Notes: generated from the sequence alone by a model not told the origin. A stretch of 21,217 nt of DNA from an uncultured Mycoplasmatota bacterium (GCA_947645535.1 CANSDD010000016.1:1-21217); one strand, 5' to 3'. Positions 1 through 7,607 are shown, counted from the first letter of the stretch. Program-made: numbers and translations.

Positions 1-2
1 TA

Positions 3-40
3 TTGTACATTCTTATATTCCCTTTTTTGTACATTCTTAT
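3..40. repeat. Two direct copies of a 14-bp repeat, 24-bp period
   Basis: TTGTACATTCTTAT occurs at 3-16 and again at 27-40, identical, separated by a T-rich 10-bp spacer. The array may continue beyond the left edge. The rest of 41-155 is AT-rich with no recognisable gene apart from the terminator at its right end. Function unknown. Confidence 0.5.
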
Positions 41-117
41 TTTATCATTAACACCTGTCCTATTAGTTTCTTTTTTACTGTGTTCGCTATCTCTTTATAG
101 CAAATTCCTAGTATATC

Positions 118-145
118 AAAAAAGACTAGTTTATGCTAATCCTTT
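118..145 (-). terminator. Rho-independent terminator of the PopT-PgeF cluster
   Basis: Read leftward, GATTAG (141-136) pairs with CTAGTC (129-124), including one U-G wobble, around a 6-base loop. The stem extends by flanking A-U pairs and is followed by a run of six T. It lies just after the stop codon of the 110-residue gene and would end the leftward cluster. Confidence 0.6.
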
Positions 146-155
146 CATATACTTA

Positions 156-488
156 CTAATCGCTTAATTCTATATCTTCTATATCATTAATTTCAATAAT
201 TTCATTATCAATAGTAATCAAATTATTTCCATTTTTTCCAATCACTTTCTTTTTTTCTTTCACACCATCACGGGTAATTACAACATTTGCTTTATAAATA
301 TAATTTTTTGAATTAAAAATAGATTTAATTTTTTGATTTACATTCATTCCTCTTAAATCTAATCTATCTATTTTAGATTCCCTTTTTTCTTCTACTATCT
401 CTTCTCTACTGGCAACATATACCTTCTCATTATTAGTCATTGTTTTTTCAATCTTATTCGCAAATACTTTTGGTAACTTTTTATCCAT
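156..488 (-). CDS. Conserved-looking hypothetical protein, 110 aa
   Basis: I do not recognise this protein. It is small, soluble and highly charged, with no signal peptide or membrane segment. The N-terminal half (about 1-45) is rich in Lys and Glu and probably helical. The C-terminal half (about 60-110) alternates hydrophobic and polar residues in short strands (KANVVITRD, KKKVIGKNGNNLITIDNE) and ends in an acidic stretch, suggesting a small beta-barrel-like fold. That fold is a guess from pattern only. The start is supported by AGAGGTG about 7 bases upstream. It lies 42 bp after the PgeF-family gene, in the same direction and ahead of a terminator, so it is probably the last gene of that cluster. 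A weak TATAAT-like box in the gap could give it extra transcription. Confidence 0.7.
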   Translation of the reverse strand: MDKKLPKVFANKIEKTMTNNEKVYVASREEIVEEKRESKIDRLDLRGMNVNQKIKSIFNSKNYIYKANVVITRDGVKEKKKVIGKNGNNLITIDNEIIEINDIEDIELSD

Positions 489-530
489 ATTTATACACCT
501 CTATAACATTATATAAAAAAAGAAGTTCTT

Positions 531-1247
531 TTATTCCTCCTTCATTCCTACTCCGAAAAAGAACCTACCTTCTATCTCTTCATTATGACTTGCTCTATAA
601 TGTGAAAAATAATTCATATCACTCCCTGTATCAATAGGAACGATAAATATTTTTTTCAAACCATTATTATAAAAATAATCTTTTACATATCCACATAAAT
701 CAATCATATATAAATCATCTTTTACATAAGTGATATATGACTTCCACACATCTTCTTCTTTTTGTTTTGGAGTTTCCAATAAATAGCTTTCCTTCTTAAT
801 AGATGGACCAATATAAACAATTAAATCTTCCACTTTAGAATGATATCTCTCCTTAAATATAGTCAATAACTTTTGATGAAGATTTAAATAAGTACTTCTC
901 CAACCTAGATGTGCAAAAGCAAAAATATGTTGTTTTTGATCATATATTACAAATGGAATACAATCTGCAAAATTTAAGTACAAATAAACATTTCTATTTT
1001 TACAAATAATTGCATCTGCTTCAATCATTTTATAATATAAATCTGGCTCTTCAATAATATCTTCTTTTAATTCTACAATATTATCTCCATTATCTGGTTG
1101 CATAAGCAAAAAACGATTGAGAGGATAACCTAATTTTTGAATAAACTTTTTTCTATTATTATCAGCTTCTTCTCCATATTTTTTAGACATATTGCCATCA
1201 CTTTTATTAGAATAAAATAAATTTAAATCTTGATATATTTCTTTCAT
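531..1247 (-). CDS. pgeF: YfiH/PgeF-family (polyphenol oxidase/laccase-domain) protein
   Basis: This family (YfiH, DUF152, LACC1-like) includes PgeF, which removes mis-incorporated residues from peptidoglycan precursors, and enzymes with purine nucleoside activity. At 238 aa it is about the usual length. Recognisable blocks are NFADCIPFVIYD (92-103, with the metal-ligand Cys96), FAHLGWRST (111-119, with ligand His113), YIGPSI (145-150), and a C-terminal FSHYRASHN block in place of the usual SYRRDG. The first metal ligand, normally the His of a QVHG-like motif, is not evident: residues 49-55 read MQPDNGD. A GGTGGT ribosome site precedes the ATG. It follows the PopT-like gene by 30 bp, both in the same direction, which fits a role in cell-wall precursor metabolism. 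The family call is firm; activity is uncertain because of the missing ligand. Confidence 0.82.
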   Translation of the reverse strand: MKEIYQDLNLFYSNKSDGNMSKKYGEEADNNRKKFIQKLGYPLNRFLLMQPDNGDNIVELKEDIIEEPDLYYKMIEADAIICKNRNVYLYLNFADCIPFVIYDQKQHIFAFAHLGWRSTYLNLHQKLLTIFKERYHSKVEDLIVYIGPSIKKESYLLETPKQKEEDVWKSYITYVKDDLYMIDLCGYVKDYFYNNGLKKIFIVPIDTGSDMNYFSHYRASHNEEIEGRFFFGVGMKEE

Positions 1248-1262
1248 AGTACCACCATTTTT

Positions 1263-1268
1263 ATTATA
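1263..1268 (-). promoter_or_regulatory. Possible extended -10 promoter for the PgeF-family gene
   Basis: Leftward reading gives TGT-TATAAT, an extended -10 element, overlapping the 3' end region of the upstream DUF368 gene. No good -35 box is visible. It could provide extra transcription of the PgeF-family gene within the cluster. Confidence 0.35.
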
Positions 1269-1277
1269 ACACCATTT

Positions 1278-2114
1278 TTACTCTTTATAATAACTATCAA
1301 AGCATTTTGAAACAAAATAGCCTATAATAAATAGAAAAAAACTAATCATAAGTGTTGAAACAGTATAGTTTTGTTTCAAAGTTTGTAATAAGAGTAAAAA
1401 GACAGAAGATAAAAAGAAAGAAATAATAATATAATGAAAAGAAATAGAATGGTATTTTAATAAATAAGATACCAATTTAATCGTAAGTAATAGTCCAATT
1501 AAAATACCCAATCCAAAAGGCAATAATATATTTAACGTAGCATTAAACATTTCAAAATCAAATAAATGTGCAATAGTCTCTAAAAACATATCATAAAAAC
1601 CAAACAACATCAAAATTGCTGTTCCACTTACTCCTGGTACAACCATTGTTACAGCATCTATTACACCAAATAGAAAAAGGAAAAAAATACTTTTTAAACT
1701 TCCATCATAAATAAAAACATTATTCGTCTTACTACATTGTAATAAGAGCATTAAAAGAAAAGGAATGATTAAATGAAAAAGATACTTTTTACAATTAGTT
1801 CCTTCTATTTCTCTTTTTAAAGAAGAGAAACTACCTAACATAAGCCCAATAAATAATAACATTGTTGGTAAATAATAATGTTCTAATGAAAAATCAATAA
1901 AATTACTCATTAAAACAATTGATAATAAAATACCAACACCAAGCATACCTAAAAAAATACTATTTTTTTTCCAATTACTAAAAAAATGTGAAATGGCTTC
2001 AATCGAATCTTCATATACTCCAAGTAAAATGGCAAGCATTCCTCCACTTACTCCTGGTACAATTTTACCAAGTCCAACAATAAATCCTTTGATTACTAAT
2101 TTTATATTATTCAT
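1278..2114 (-). CDS. popT: DUF368 membrane protein, PopT-type undecaprenyl-phosphate translocase
   Basis: A 278-aa polytopic membrane protein with the hallmark of DUF368: two related halves, each with a Pro-Gly-Val-Ser-Gly motif, at residues 20-25 (PGVSGG) and 160-164 (PGVSG), each entering a hydrophobic segment. About eight further hydrophobic segments fill the chain, a normal size for the family. DUF368 proteins (PopT) have been shown to return undecaprenyl phosphate across the cytoplasmic membrane for reuse in peptidoglycan and teichoic-acid synthesis. A GAGGAG ribosome site lies 7 bases before the ATG. The gene heads a leftward cluster with the PgeF-family gene (30 bp gap) and is divergent from the YtaF-like gene. 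I could not define its promoter in the 107-bp AT-rich divergent gap. Confidence 0.88.
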   Translation of the reverse strand: MNNIKLVIKGFIVGLGKIVPGVSGGMLAILLGVYEDSIEAISHFFSNWKKNSIFLGMLGVGILLSIVLMSNFIDFSLEHYYLPTMLLFIGLMLGSFSSLKREIEGTNCKKYLFHLIIPFLLMLLLQCSKTNNVFIYDGSLKSIFFLFLFGVIDAVTMVVPGVSGTAILMLFGFYDMFLETIAHLFDFEMFNATLNILLPFGLGILIGLLLTIKLVSYLLKYHSISFHYIIISFFLSSVFLLLLQTLKQNYTVSTLMISFFLFIIGYFVSKCFDSYYKE

Positions 2115-2221
2115 ATGTATCTCCTCTTATACAGTATATAAAATAAATAAAACAACTATTCCTAGGTTTTCGCACTTTCAAAAATATTATTACTTCATTT
2201 AATAATAATGTAGGTGGTATT

Positions 2222-2833
2222 ATGCTAGTAGCTATTTTATTTCCTTTTATCTTAGTATTAGATTCATTTATGACAAGCATTGCTTATGGAGCAAATAAAA
2301 TAAAAATTCCAAAATATTCTATTATAATTCTTAGTTTTATCAGTACTTTATTTTTAGCAATTTCTCTTATCTTTGCATCCAAAATAAGTTCATTTCTTCC
2401 TAGTCTTTTCAGCAATATTGTATCAGCAATACTATTATTTTTACTTGGAATATCTAATTTACTACACTTTTTATTTTCCAAAGGAAAGAAAAAAGAGAAA
2501 AAACTATCTCTTAAATTTAAACAAACACATATTGTAGTAGCAATTTATTTTGATGAACTAAAAGCCGATATAGATTCTTCTAATACACTCTCCTCAAAAG
2601 AAGCACTTCTTCTAGGTATTGCTCTTTCATTTGATTCTATTTTATCTGGCTTTAGTATTGGACTTTCTAACACAAATATTCCATTACTTTTATCATTTTC
2701 TTTTTTCTTAAATATATTCTTTCTCACATTTGGTTTATGGATTGGAAATAAAATTTCTAATTTTAAATATGATTTTTCATGGATTAGTGCATTTATATTT
2801 TTTTTGTTAAGTCTCTCTAAACTATTTTTCTAG
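2222..2833 (+). CDS. ytaF: YtaF/MntP-like membrane protein
   Basis: A 203-aa integral membrane protein with six hydrophobic segments in two halves, split by a charged loop (KGKKKEKK, about 87-94). Each half carries an Asp-Ser motif in its first segment: LDSFMTS (Asp14) and SFDSILSG (Asp138). This arrangement matches YtaF (annotated as a sporulation membrane protein) and the related MntP manganese exporters, where such membrane aspartates are thought to bind the ion. Start supported by TAGGTGG a few bases upstream. The last 17 bp overlap the 3' end of the convergent metal ATPase gene, with no terminator between them. Substrate is unknown; manganese export is possible. The name does not show that the organism sporulates. 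Confidence 0.75.
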   Translation: MLVAILFPFILVLDSFMTSIAYGANKIKIPKYSIIILSFISTLFLAISLIFASKISSFLPSLFSNIVSAILLFLLGISNLLHFLFSKGKKKEKKLSLKFKQTHIVVAIYFDELKADIDSSNTLSSKEALLLGIALSFDSILSGFSIGLSNTNIPLLLSFSFFLNIFFLTFGLWIGNKISNFKYDFSWISAFIFFLLSLSKLFF

Positions 2834-4649
2834 AAGAAATACGAAGAGAATTTAAAATAGCAAGTAATGTTACACCAACATCTGCAAAAATAGCAAACCA
2901 AATAGATGATATTCCAAAAATTCCTAAAAATAATACAAATACTTTTACACTAATTGCCATAGTAATATTAAACCTGATAATAGAAAGCGACTTTCTAGCA
3001 ATTTTAATACCTCTTGAAAGTACTGATAAATCATCATTCATAATAACAATATCACTTGCTTCAATAGCTGCATCGCTTCCAATACCTCCCATAGAAATAC
3101 CAAGATCAGAAAGGGCTAAAACTGGTGCATCATTCATACCATCTCCAACAAAGGCAAAAGGCCTTTGTTTTTCTTTTAAAAGGTTTTCCATTACAGATAC
3201 TTTGTCGGTTGGTAATAATTCACTATAACAATCATCTAAAGTAAGTTTTGATGATATTGCAGACACAGTCTCCTTTCGATCACCTGAAATCATTACTAAA
3301 TAGTCAACATGTTCTTTTCTAAGATTTTTTATCATTTCTTTTGCATTTTCTTTTATAACATCCGAAATAACAATATAACCAACATAATCATTATCAAGTG
3401 CAACATATAAAACTGTCCCTATTGCCTCTACTTTTGGAGCAGTAATTTTTGATTCTTCAAATAACTGATAATTACCAATCAAAACATTTTTTCCATGTAA
3501 CACGCCTGTTATTCCTCTTCCTGGAATTTCTCTTACTCCTTCTGCCTTAGGATCTGAAAATGTCGTTTTAAATTTTAAAATAGAATGCGCAATAGGATGA
3601 TTAGAATATTGCTCTACTGCAAAAACATAATCTAAAAATAGCTCTTTTTCCATTGTTGTATTCACTTCAGTTACTTCAAACACTCCTTCTGTAAGTGTTC
3701 CAGTTTTATCAAAAGCAATTGATTTTACTTTTCCAAGAAGTTCTAACTCTGTACTTCCTTTTACTAACATCCCAATAGAAGAACACTGTCCGATTCCATA
3801 AAAGAAACCCAAAGGAATTGATATCACTAAAGCACAAGGACAAGAAAGCACTAAAAAGATAATAGCTCTATAAATCCAAATGCTAATATTACCGAATAAA
3901 ATAGATGGAATAATAGCAATTAAAAGAGCTGATAGAACGACAACAGGAGTATAAATTTTAGAAAATCTTGTCATAAATTTTTCTGTCTTTGTCTTCTTAT
4001 CACTTGCATTCATAATAAGTTCCAATATTTTAGTAACAGTGGATTCTGCTTCACTTTTGAGCACCTTCATTACAATAGGGCTATCAAAATTGATTGAACC
4101 ACTTAAAATATTATCTCCTACTTTCACATTAACTGGAATGTTCTCGCCAGTTAAGGCCTTTGTGTCAAGATATGTTTCTCCTTCAACAACAACTCCATCT
4201 AACGGAATTTTCTCTCCTGCTTTTACAATAACTAATTCTCCTATTTGTACATCTTTCAACGATACTACTAATTCTTCTATTCCACGTCTAACTAATGCAG
4301 TCTCACTCTTTAACTCCATCAAATTAGAAATTGATTTTTTGGATTTGGAAATAGCCCTATCTTGCAAAAACTCTCCAATTTGGAAAAGTAGCATAACAAT
4401 AACTGCTTCTGTTATTTCTCCTACACAAAATGCTCCTAGTGTAGCAAGAGTCATTAAAAAACTCTCATCAAATAACTTTCCTTTGACAATATGTTTTACA
4501 GATTCTATTACTACTTCATATCCTATAATTATATAACTTAAAATAAATAAGATATTAGACAATAAGGTAATATTTTTTAAAATTAATCCTAATAGAAATA
4601 ATATAATTCCCCCTATTATTTTACACTCTTCTAAATTTATTTTTTTCAT
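2817..4649 (-). CDS. Heavy-metal P1B-type ATPase (Zn/Cd/Co/Pb exporter type)
   Basis: A 610-aa metal-exporting ATPase. In order: two predicted N-terminal hairpins of membrane segments (about 10-95), actuator domain with TGE at 168-170, membrane metal site Cys-Pro-Cys at 270-272, phosphorylation motif DKTGTLT with Asp314, the P1B-specific His-Pro pair at 351-352, hinge motif GDGMNDAP at 502-509, and a last membrane segment with DVG (Asp590). The CPC plus this late Asp is the pattern of the P1B-2 Zn/Cd/Pb group (ZntA/CadA) rather than copper pumps. No N-terminal metal-binding domain or CxxC motif is present; the chain starts almost directly with membrane segments. Its ATG overlaps the arsR stop (ATGA, 4646-4649), so the two are co-transcribed and probably translationally coupled, giving metal-inducible efflux. 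Confidence 0.93.
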   Translation of the reverse strand: MKKINLEECKIIGGIILFLLGLILKNITLLSNILFILSYIIIGYEVVIESVKHIVKGKLFDESFLMTLATLGAFCVGEITEAVIVMLLFQIGEFLQDRAISKSKKSISNLMELKSETALVRRGIEELVVSLKDVQIGELVIVKAGEKIPLDGVVVEGETYLDTKALTGENIPVNVKVGDNILSGSINFDSPIVMKVLKSEAESTVTKILELIMNASDKKTKTEKFMTRFSKIYTPVVVLSALLIAIIPSILFGNISIWIYRAIIFLVLSCPCALVISIPLGFFYGIGQCSSIGMLVKGSTELELLGKVKSIAFDKTGTLTEGVFEVTEVNTTMEKELFLDYVFAVEQYSNHPIAHSILKFKTTFSDPKAEGVREIPGRGITGVLHGKNVLIGNYQLFEESKITAPKVEAIGTVLYVALDNDYVGYIVISDVIKENAKEMIKNLRKEHVDYLVMISGDRKETVSAISSKLTLDDCYSELLPTDKVSVMENLLKEKQRPFAFVGDGMNDAPVLALSDLGISMGGIGSDAAIEASDIVIMNDDLSVLSRGIKIARKSLSIIRFNITMAISVKVFVLFLGIFGISSIWFAIFADVGVTLLAILNSLRISSRKIV

Positions 4650-4939
4650 AACCCTTTCCTTTCTAAAATATGTTCTAAACCATATTTAAAGATAACATTG
4701 ATATGTTCATCTTTTAATGAATAATATATTTCTTTTCCATTTCTTCTTGTCTTTACCAAATCATGATAACGAAGTACTTGCAATTGATGAGAGATTGCTG
4801 AAGCAGTCATGTCTAATTTAGATGATATCTCACTTACGTTTAATTCATCTTTTTGTAAAAGTTCTAAAATGCGTAATCTAGTTGTATCACCTATAATCTT
4901 ATAAAATTCTCCTAGTTCTTCTAATATTTCTTGATCCAT
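4646..4939 (-). CDS. ArsR/SmtB-family metal-sensing repressor
   Basis: A 97-aa winged-helix repressor. The DNA-recognition helix is in TASAISHQLQVLRYHDLV (45-62), followed by the wing KTRRNGKEIYYSL. The C-terminal helix carries Asp77, His79, His90 and Glu93, the D-x-H-x10-H-x2-E spacing of the alpha-5 zinc site of SmtB and CzrA. The alpha-3N cysteine site of CadC (ELCVCD) is absent: the same place reads ELNVSE. Zinc or cobalt sensing is therefore more likely than cadmium or lead sensing. A GAGGTGAG ribosome site lies 5 bases before the ATG. It overlaps the ATPase gene by 4 bp and very likely represses both genes through the operator just upstream. Confidence 0.92.
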   Translation of the reverse strand: MDQEILEELGEFYKIIGDTTRLRILELLQKDELNVSEISSKLDMTASAISHQLQVLRYHDLVKTRRNGKEIYYSLKDEHINVIFKYGLEHILERKGL

Positions 4940-4950
4940 TTTCTCACCTC

Positions 4951-4970
4951 ATATGAATGATTGTTCATAT
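4951..4970 (-). promoter_or_regulatory. ArsR/SmtB operator
   Basis: An inverted repeat ATATGAA-N6-TTCATAT contains the SmtB/CzrA core TGAA-N6-TTCA. It lies between the -10 box and the ribosome site of arsR, over the expected transcription start, where bound repressor would block initiation. Confidence 0.8.
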
Positions 4971-4974
4971 ATTC

Positions 4975-5003
4975 ATATTATTACAATTTATGAGAAATGT
5001 CAA
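4975..5003 (-). promoter_or_regulatory. Promoter of the arsR-metal ATPase operon
   Basis: Leftward reading gives a perfect -35 TTGACA (5003-4998), a 17-bp spacer and -10 TAATAT (4980-4975). The operator starts 4 bp downstream. This is a sigma-A type promoter placed for repression by the adjacent ArsR-family protein. Confidence 0.8.
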
Positions 5004-5018
5004 TAAAATATGAAAAAA

Positions 5019-6473
5019 TCAAAAAAATAATAATTTATCCTTATAATCATTTTTTAATTCTTTTACAAATGGCGAACCACTATTTTTAGAATATAAAATA
5101 AAGACATGATTCTTTGTTCTAGTTAAAGCTACATAAAATAACCTTCTTTCTTCTGCATAAGGATAAGATACGTCAATAGATTCTACTGTTTTCAAAATTG
5201 AATCTGTTTTTTTATTTGTTGGAAATCCATAAGTACCACTGTTTACATTTAATAAAATTACTTCATCTGCTCCTAATCCTTTTGAACTATGTACTGTTAA
5301 AAATTCTATATTTAAATTAGGAAATTGGGGACAAAATATCTTATTTTCTTTTTGACTTAAAAATGAATAGTCAGATATGTTAAAATCTTTATGATATCTT
5401 CCTAATAAAAATACTGTGGAAAAGTCTCTTAACGTAGATATATATTCTAATATTTCAAATAATTTTTTATTATTTTTCCTTCGATAAGGTACGAAAATAA
5501 TAGGATAATCCAAATGTTTTGATGACCGTAATTGCTTTTTTATTTGCAACTGATTTTTCATTACAAATTTTCCTGCTATATCAATAAGCTCTTGACTATT
5601 ACGATAAGTACTAGTAATCTTTAACATATTTGAATTAGGGAAATAATGACTAAAACTTGTAAATAATTTTATTTCTGAGCCTGAAAAACCAAATATAGAT
5701 TGCCAATCATCTCCTACAACAATTAAATGATAAAAAAATTTTTCTTTTAAAGCTTGTAATAATAAAAAACGGTCCATAGAAATATCTTGATATTCATCTA
5801 CAATCACATAACGATAAGAAAATTCTACTTTTCCTTCTTTTATTAAAGTGGTAGCTTCTAAAACCATATCTTCAAAATCAATTTTATCTTGCTTTTTCAT
5901 ATATTCTTCATATTCTTCTATCAATGTTTTAAAAAAGAATTTCCAAAATTTAGACAGCATCATATCATCTATATTCGGTTTTCCTTTCATTTTATAATTT
6001 TTAATAAAATTTTCTGAAAGTAATACTAATTTGGAAATATCTTTTCTCTTACAATACTTTCTGGCATAAAACTGAAATCTCCATTTATTAGTTTTCCTCA
6101 TTTGTTTGATTACTTTTTCTAAAAATAAATAATTATCTGTACTAATAGATATATTTTTATATTTTTTTATCATTTTTAATCCTAATTTGTGGAATGTTAA
6201 AATATCAATTGGTAAATGAAAATCCTTTTTAATTCTATCTATTAACTCTTCTGTTGCCTTATTTGTATAAGATATCATCAATATATCTTCTGGATTTACT
6301 TTTTTTACTTCTATTAAATATTTTACTTTTGCTACCATTGTTGTTGTCTTTCCACTTCCTGCTCCAGCTATAACTAACATATCTCCATCCTCTACAACTA
6401 CTTGTTTTTGTTCTTCATCTAAATGGATATTAGGATCCACTTCATCAAAAATATGATTTAAATAATCTTGCAT
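5019..6473 (-). CDS. UvrD/Rep-family (superfamily 1A) DNA helicase, short form
   Basis: A 484-aa ATP-dependent 3'-5' helicase by family. Motifs in order: Q-motif region LDEEQKQVV (18-26), Walker A AGAGSGKT (36-43), Walker B DEYQD (226-230), motif III GDDWQSI (254-260), motif IV TYRNSQELI (289-297), HSSKGLGADEV (395-405), and motif VI YVALTRTK (447-454). All catalytic motifs are intact. It is much shorter than UvrD/PcrA (about 720 aa), with small 1B and 2B insertions. GDDWQSIFGFSGS resembles helicase IV (HelD of Escherichia coli), but the N-terminal part of that protein is absent. A GAGGAG ribosome site precedes the ATG. It follows trpS by 114 bp in the same direction. Role in repair or recombination is inferred from the family. 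Confidence 0.88.
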   Translation of the reverse strand: MQDYLNHIFDEVDPNIHLDEEQKQVVVEDGDMLVIAGAGSGKTTTMVAKVKYLIEVKKVNPEDILMISYTNKATEELIDRIKKDFHLPIDILTFHKLGLKMIKKYKNISISTDNYLFLEKVIKQMRKTNKWRFQFYARKYCKRKDISKLVLLSENFIKNYKMKGKPNIDDMMLSKFWKFFFKTLIEEYEEYMKKQDKIDFEDMVLEATTLIKEGKVEFSYRYVIVDEYQDISMDRFLLLQALKEKFFYHLIVVGDDWQSIFGFSGSEIKLFTSFSHYFPNSNMLKITSTYRNSQELIDIAGKFVMKNQLQIKKQLRSSKHLDYPIIFVPYRRKNNKKLFEILEYISTLRDFSTVFLLGRYHKDFNISDYSFLSQKENKIFCPQFPNLNIEFLTVHSSKGLGADEVILLNVNSGTYGFPTNKKTDSILKTVESIDVSYPYAEERRLFYVALTRTKNHVFILYSKNSGSPFVKELKNDYKDKLLFF

Positions 6474-6500
6474 ATATATCTCCTCAAGTATAAGATACCA

Positions 6501-6578
6501 TTTTTCTATGATTAAGATAGGATAATTACAGATTTTGTAAATCTGTATATTTTTTTGTGCAGATTTTCATAGAAAAAG
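6501..6578 (-). promoter_or_regulatory. Structured leader between trpS and the helicase gene
   Basis: A 10-bp inverted repeat (6501-6510 and 6569-6578) encloses an 8-bp hairpin ACAGATTT-N3-AAATCTGT (6528-6546). A further AAATCTG copy near 6561-6567, read leftward, could pair with the same CAGATTT arm instead, giving two alternative folds. No U-run follows in the leftward direction, so it is not a standard terminator. It may be an RNA structure in the helicase 5' leader or trpS 3' end. Confidence 0.4.
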
Positions 6579-6587
6579 AAGAAATAA

Positions 6588-7607
6588 CTATATTTCCTCT
6601 TCAAAATAATCTATTTTCATACTTTTCTTTACCCGTTTCATTACTTCTTTTGCTTGTTTTCTAGCTACTCTACTTCCATTTAATAAAATCTTATCCACTT
6701 CTTTAGGATGCTCTTCATAATAATGACGTTTTTCTTGTATTGGTTTTAAAAATTCCATCATGGAACTAATTAGTTCTTTTTTACAAGCTACACAACCACG
6801 ACTTCCATTTTTACACTCCATACATACGGTCTCTACGTTTGGGTTTTTAACTACATTATGATAATAATAAACCATACAAATATCTGGATTAGCTGGATCA
6901 TCTTTTCTAATCTTATTAGGATCCGTAACTGCACTCATTATCTTTTTACTAATTTCTTCTTCTGAGTCCGCTAAATAAATGGCGTTTCCTAAACTTTTTC
7001 CCATTTTTTCATTTCCATCTAACCCTTTAATTCTAGGTGTTTTACTTAAATAATGTTCTGGAACAGTTAATGTTTCACCATATATACTATTGAATTTATG
7101 AACAATTTCACGAGTTTGTTCAACAAGAGGTAATTGATCTTCTCCAACAGGTATTAAAGCACCATCAAAAGCTGTAATATCTGCTGCTTGACTAACTGGA
7201 TAACCTACAAATCCATATGTTACACTTTCTCCACTATTTCCAAATAATGCTTTTTTCTGTTTTATTTCTGTTTTCACCGTTGGATTACGATAAAGCCTTG
7301 ACATTGTTACTAAATTGGAATAATAAACAGTAAGTTCTGCTATTTCTGGTATTGTTGATTGTACAAAAATAGTAGCTTTATTTGGATCAATTCCAATCGA
7401 TAATAGGTCAATGGCTATTTCTCGTACATTTATTCTTACTTTTTCAGGATTATTAAAATTATCAGTTAAAGCTTGAACATCCGCTATTTCAAAATATGAA
7501 TTATATTCTTCTTGTAATTTTACCCAATTAGAAGTTGCTCCAAAATAATGACCCAAATGTAATCTTCCAGTTGGTCTAATTCCTGTTAAAATATTTTTCT
7601 TTTCCAT
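6588..7607 (-). CDS. trpS: Tryptophanyl-tRNA synthetase
   Basis: Class I synthetase that charges tRNA-Trp in the cytoplasm; 339 aa, normal for bacterial TrpRS. The HIGH-type signature is PTGRLHLGHY (12-21), and the KMSKS loop appears as KMGKS (201-205), with Gly replacing Ser. A cysteine cluster, Cys244, Cys265, Cys272, Cys275 plus Cys262, has spacing C-x20-C-x6-C-x2-C, close to the [4Fe-4S] motif C-x22-C-x6-C-x2-C of Thermotoga maritima TrpRS. An iron-sulphur cluster near the anticodon-binding region is likely, which fits an anaerobe. A GAGGTG ribosome site precedes the ATG. Its own promoter lies very close, so no T-box leader fits upstream. Confidence 0.96.
   Translation of the reverse strand: MEKKNILTGIRPTGRLHLGHYFGATSNWVKLQEEYNSYFEIADVQALTDNFNNPEKVRINVREIAIDLLSIGIDPNKATIFVQSTIPEIAELTVYYSNLVTMSRLYRNPTVKTEIKQKKALFGNSGESVTYGFVGYPVSQAADITAFDGALIPVGEDQLPLVEQTREIVHKFNSIYGETLTVPEHYLSKTPRIKGLDGNEKMGKSLGNAIYLADSEEEISKKIMSAVTDPNKIRKDDPANPDICMVYYYHNVVKNPNVETVCMECKNGSRGCVACKKELISSMMEFLKPIQEKRHYYEEHPKEVDKILLNGSRVARKQAKEVMKRVKKSMKIDYFEEEI

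Noticed and set aside
4039..4536. Rightward 165-codon open frame opposite the metal ATPase gene
   Set aside because: It is a shadow of the ATPase coding strand, with no ribosome site or recognisable domain.
6528..6558. Hairpin followed by a T-run on the plus strand, resembling a rightward terminator
   Set aside because: No rightward gene lies upstream; the neighbouring genes are all leftward. I kept it only as part of a possible leader structure.
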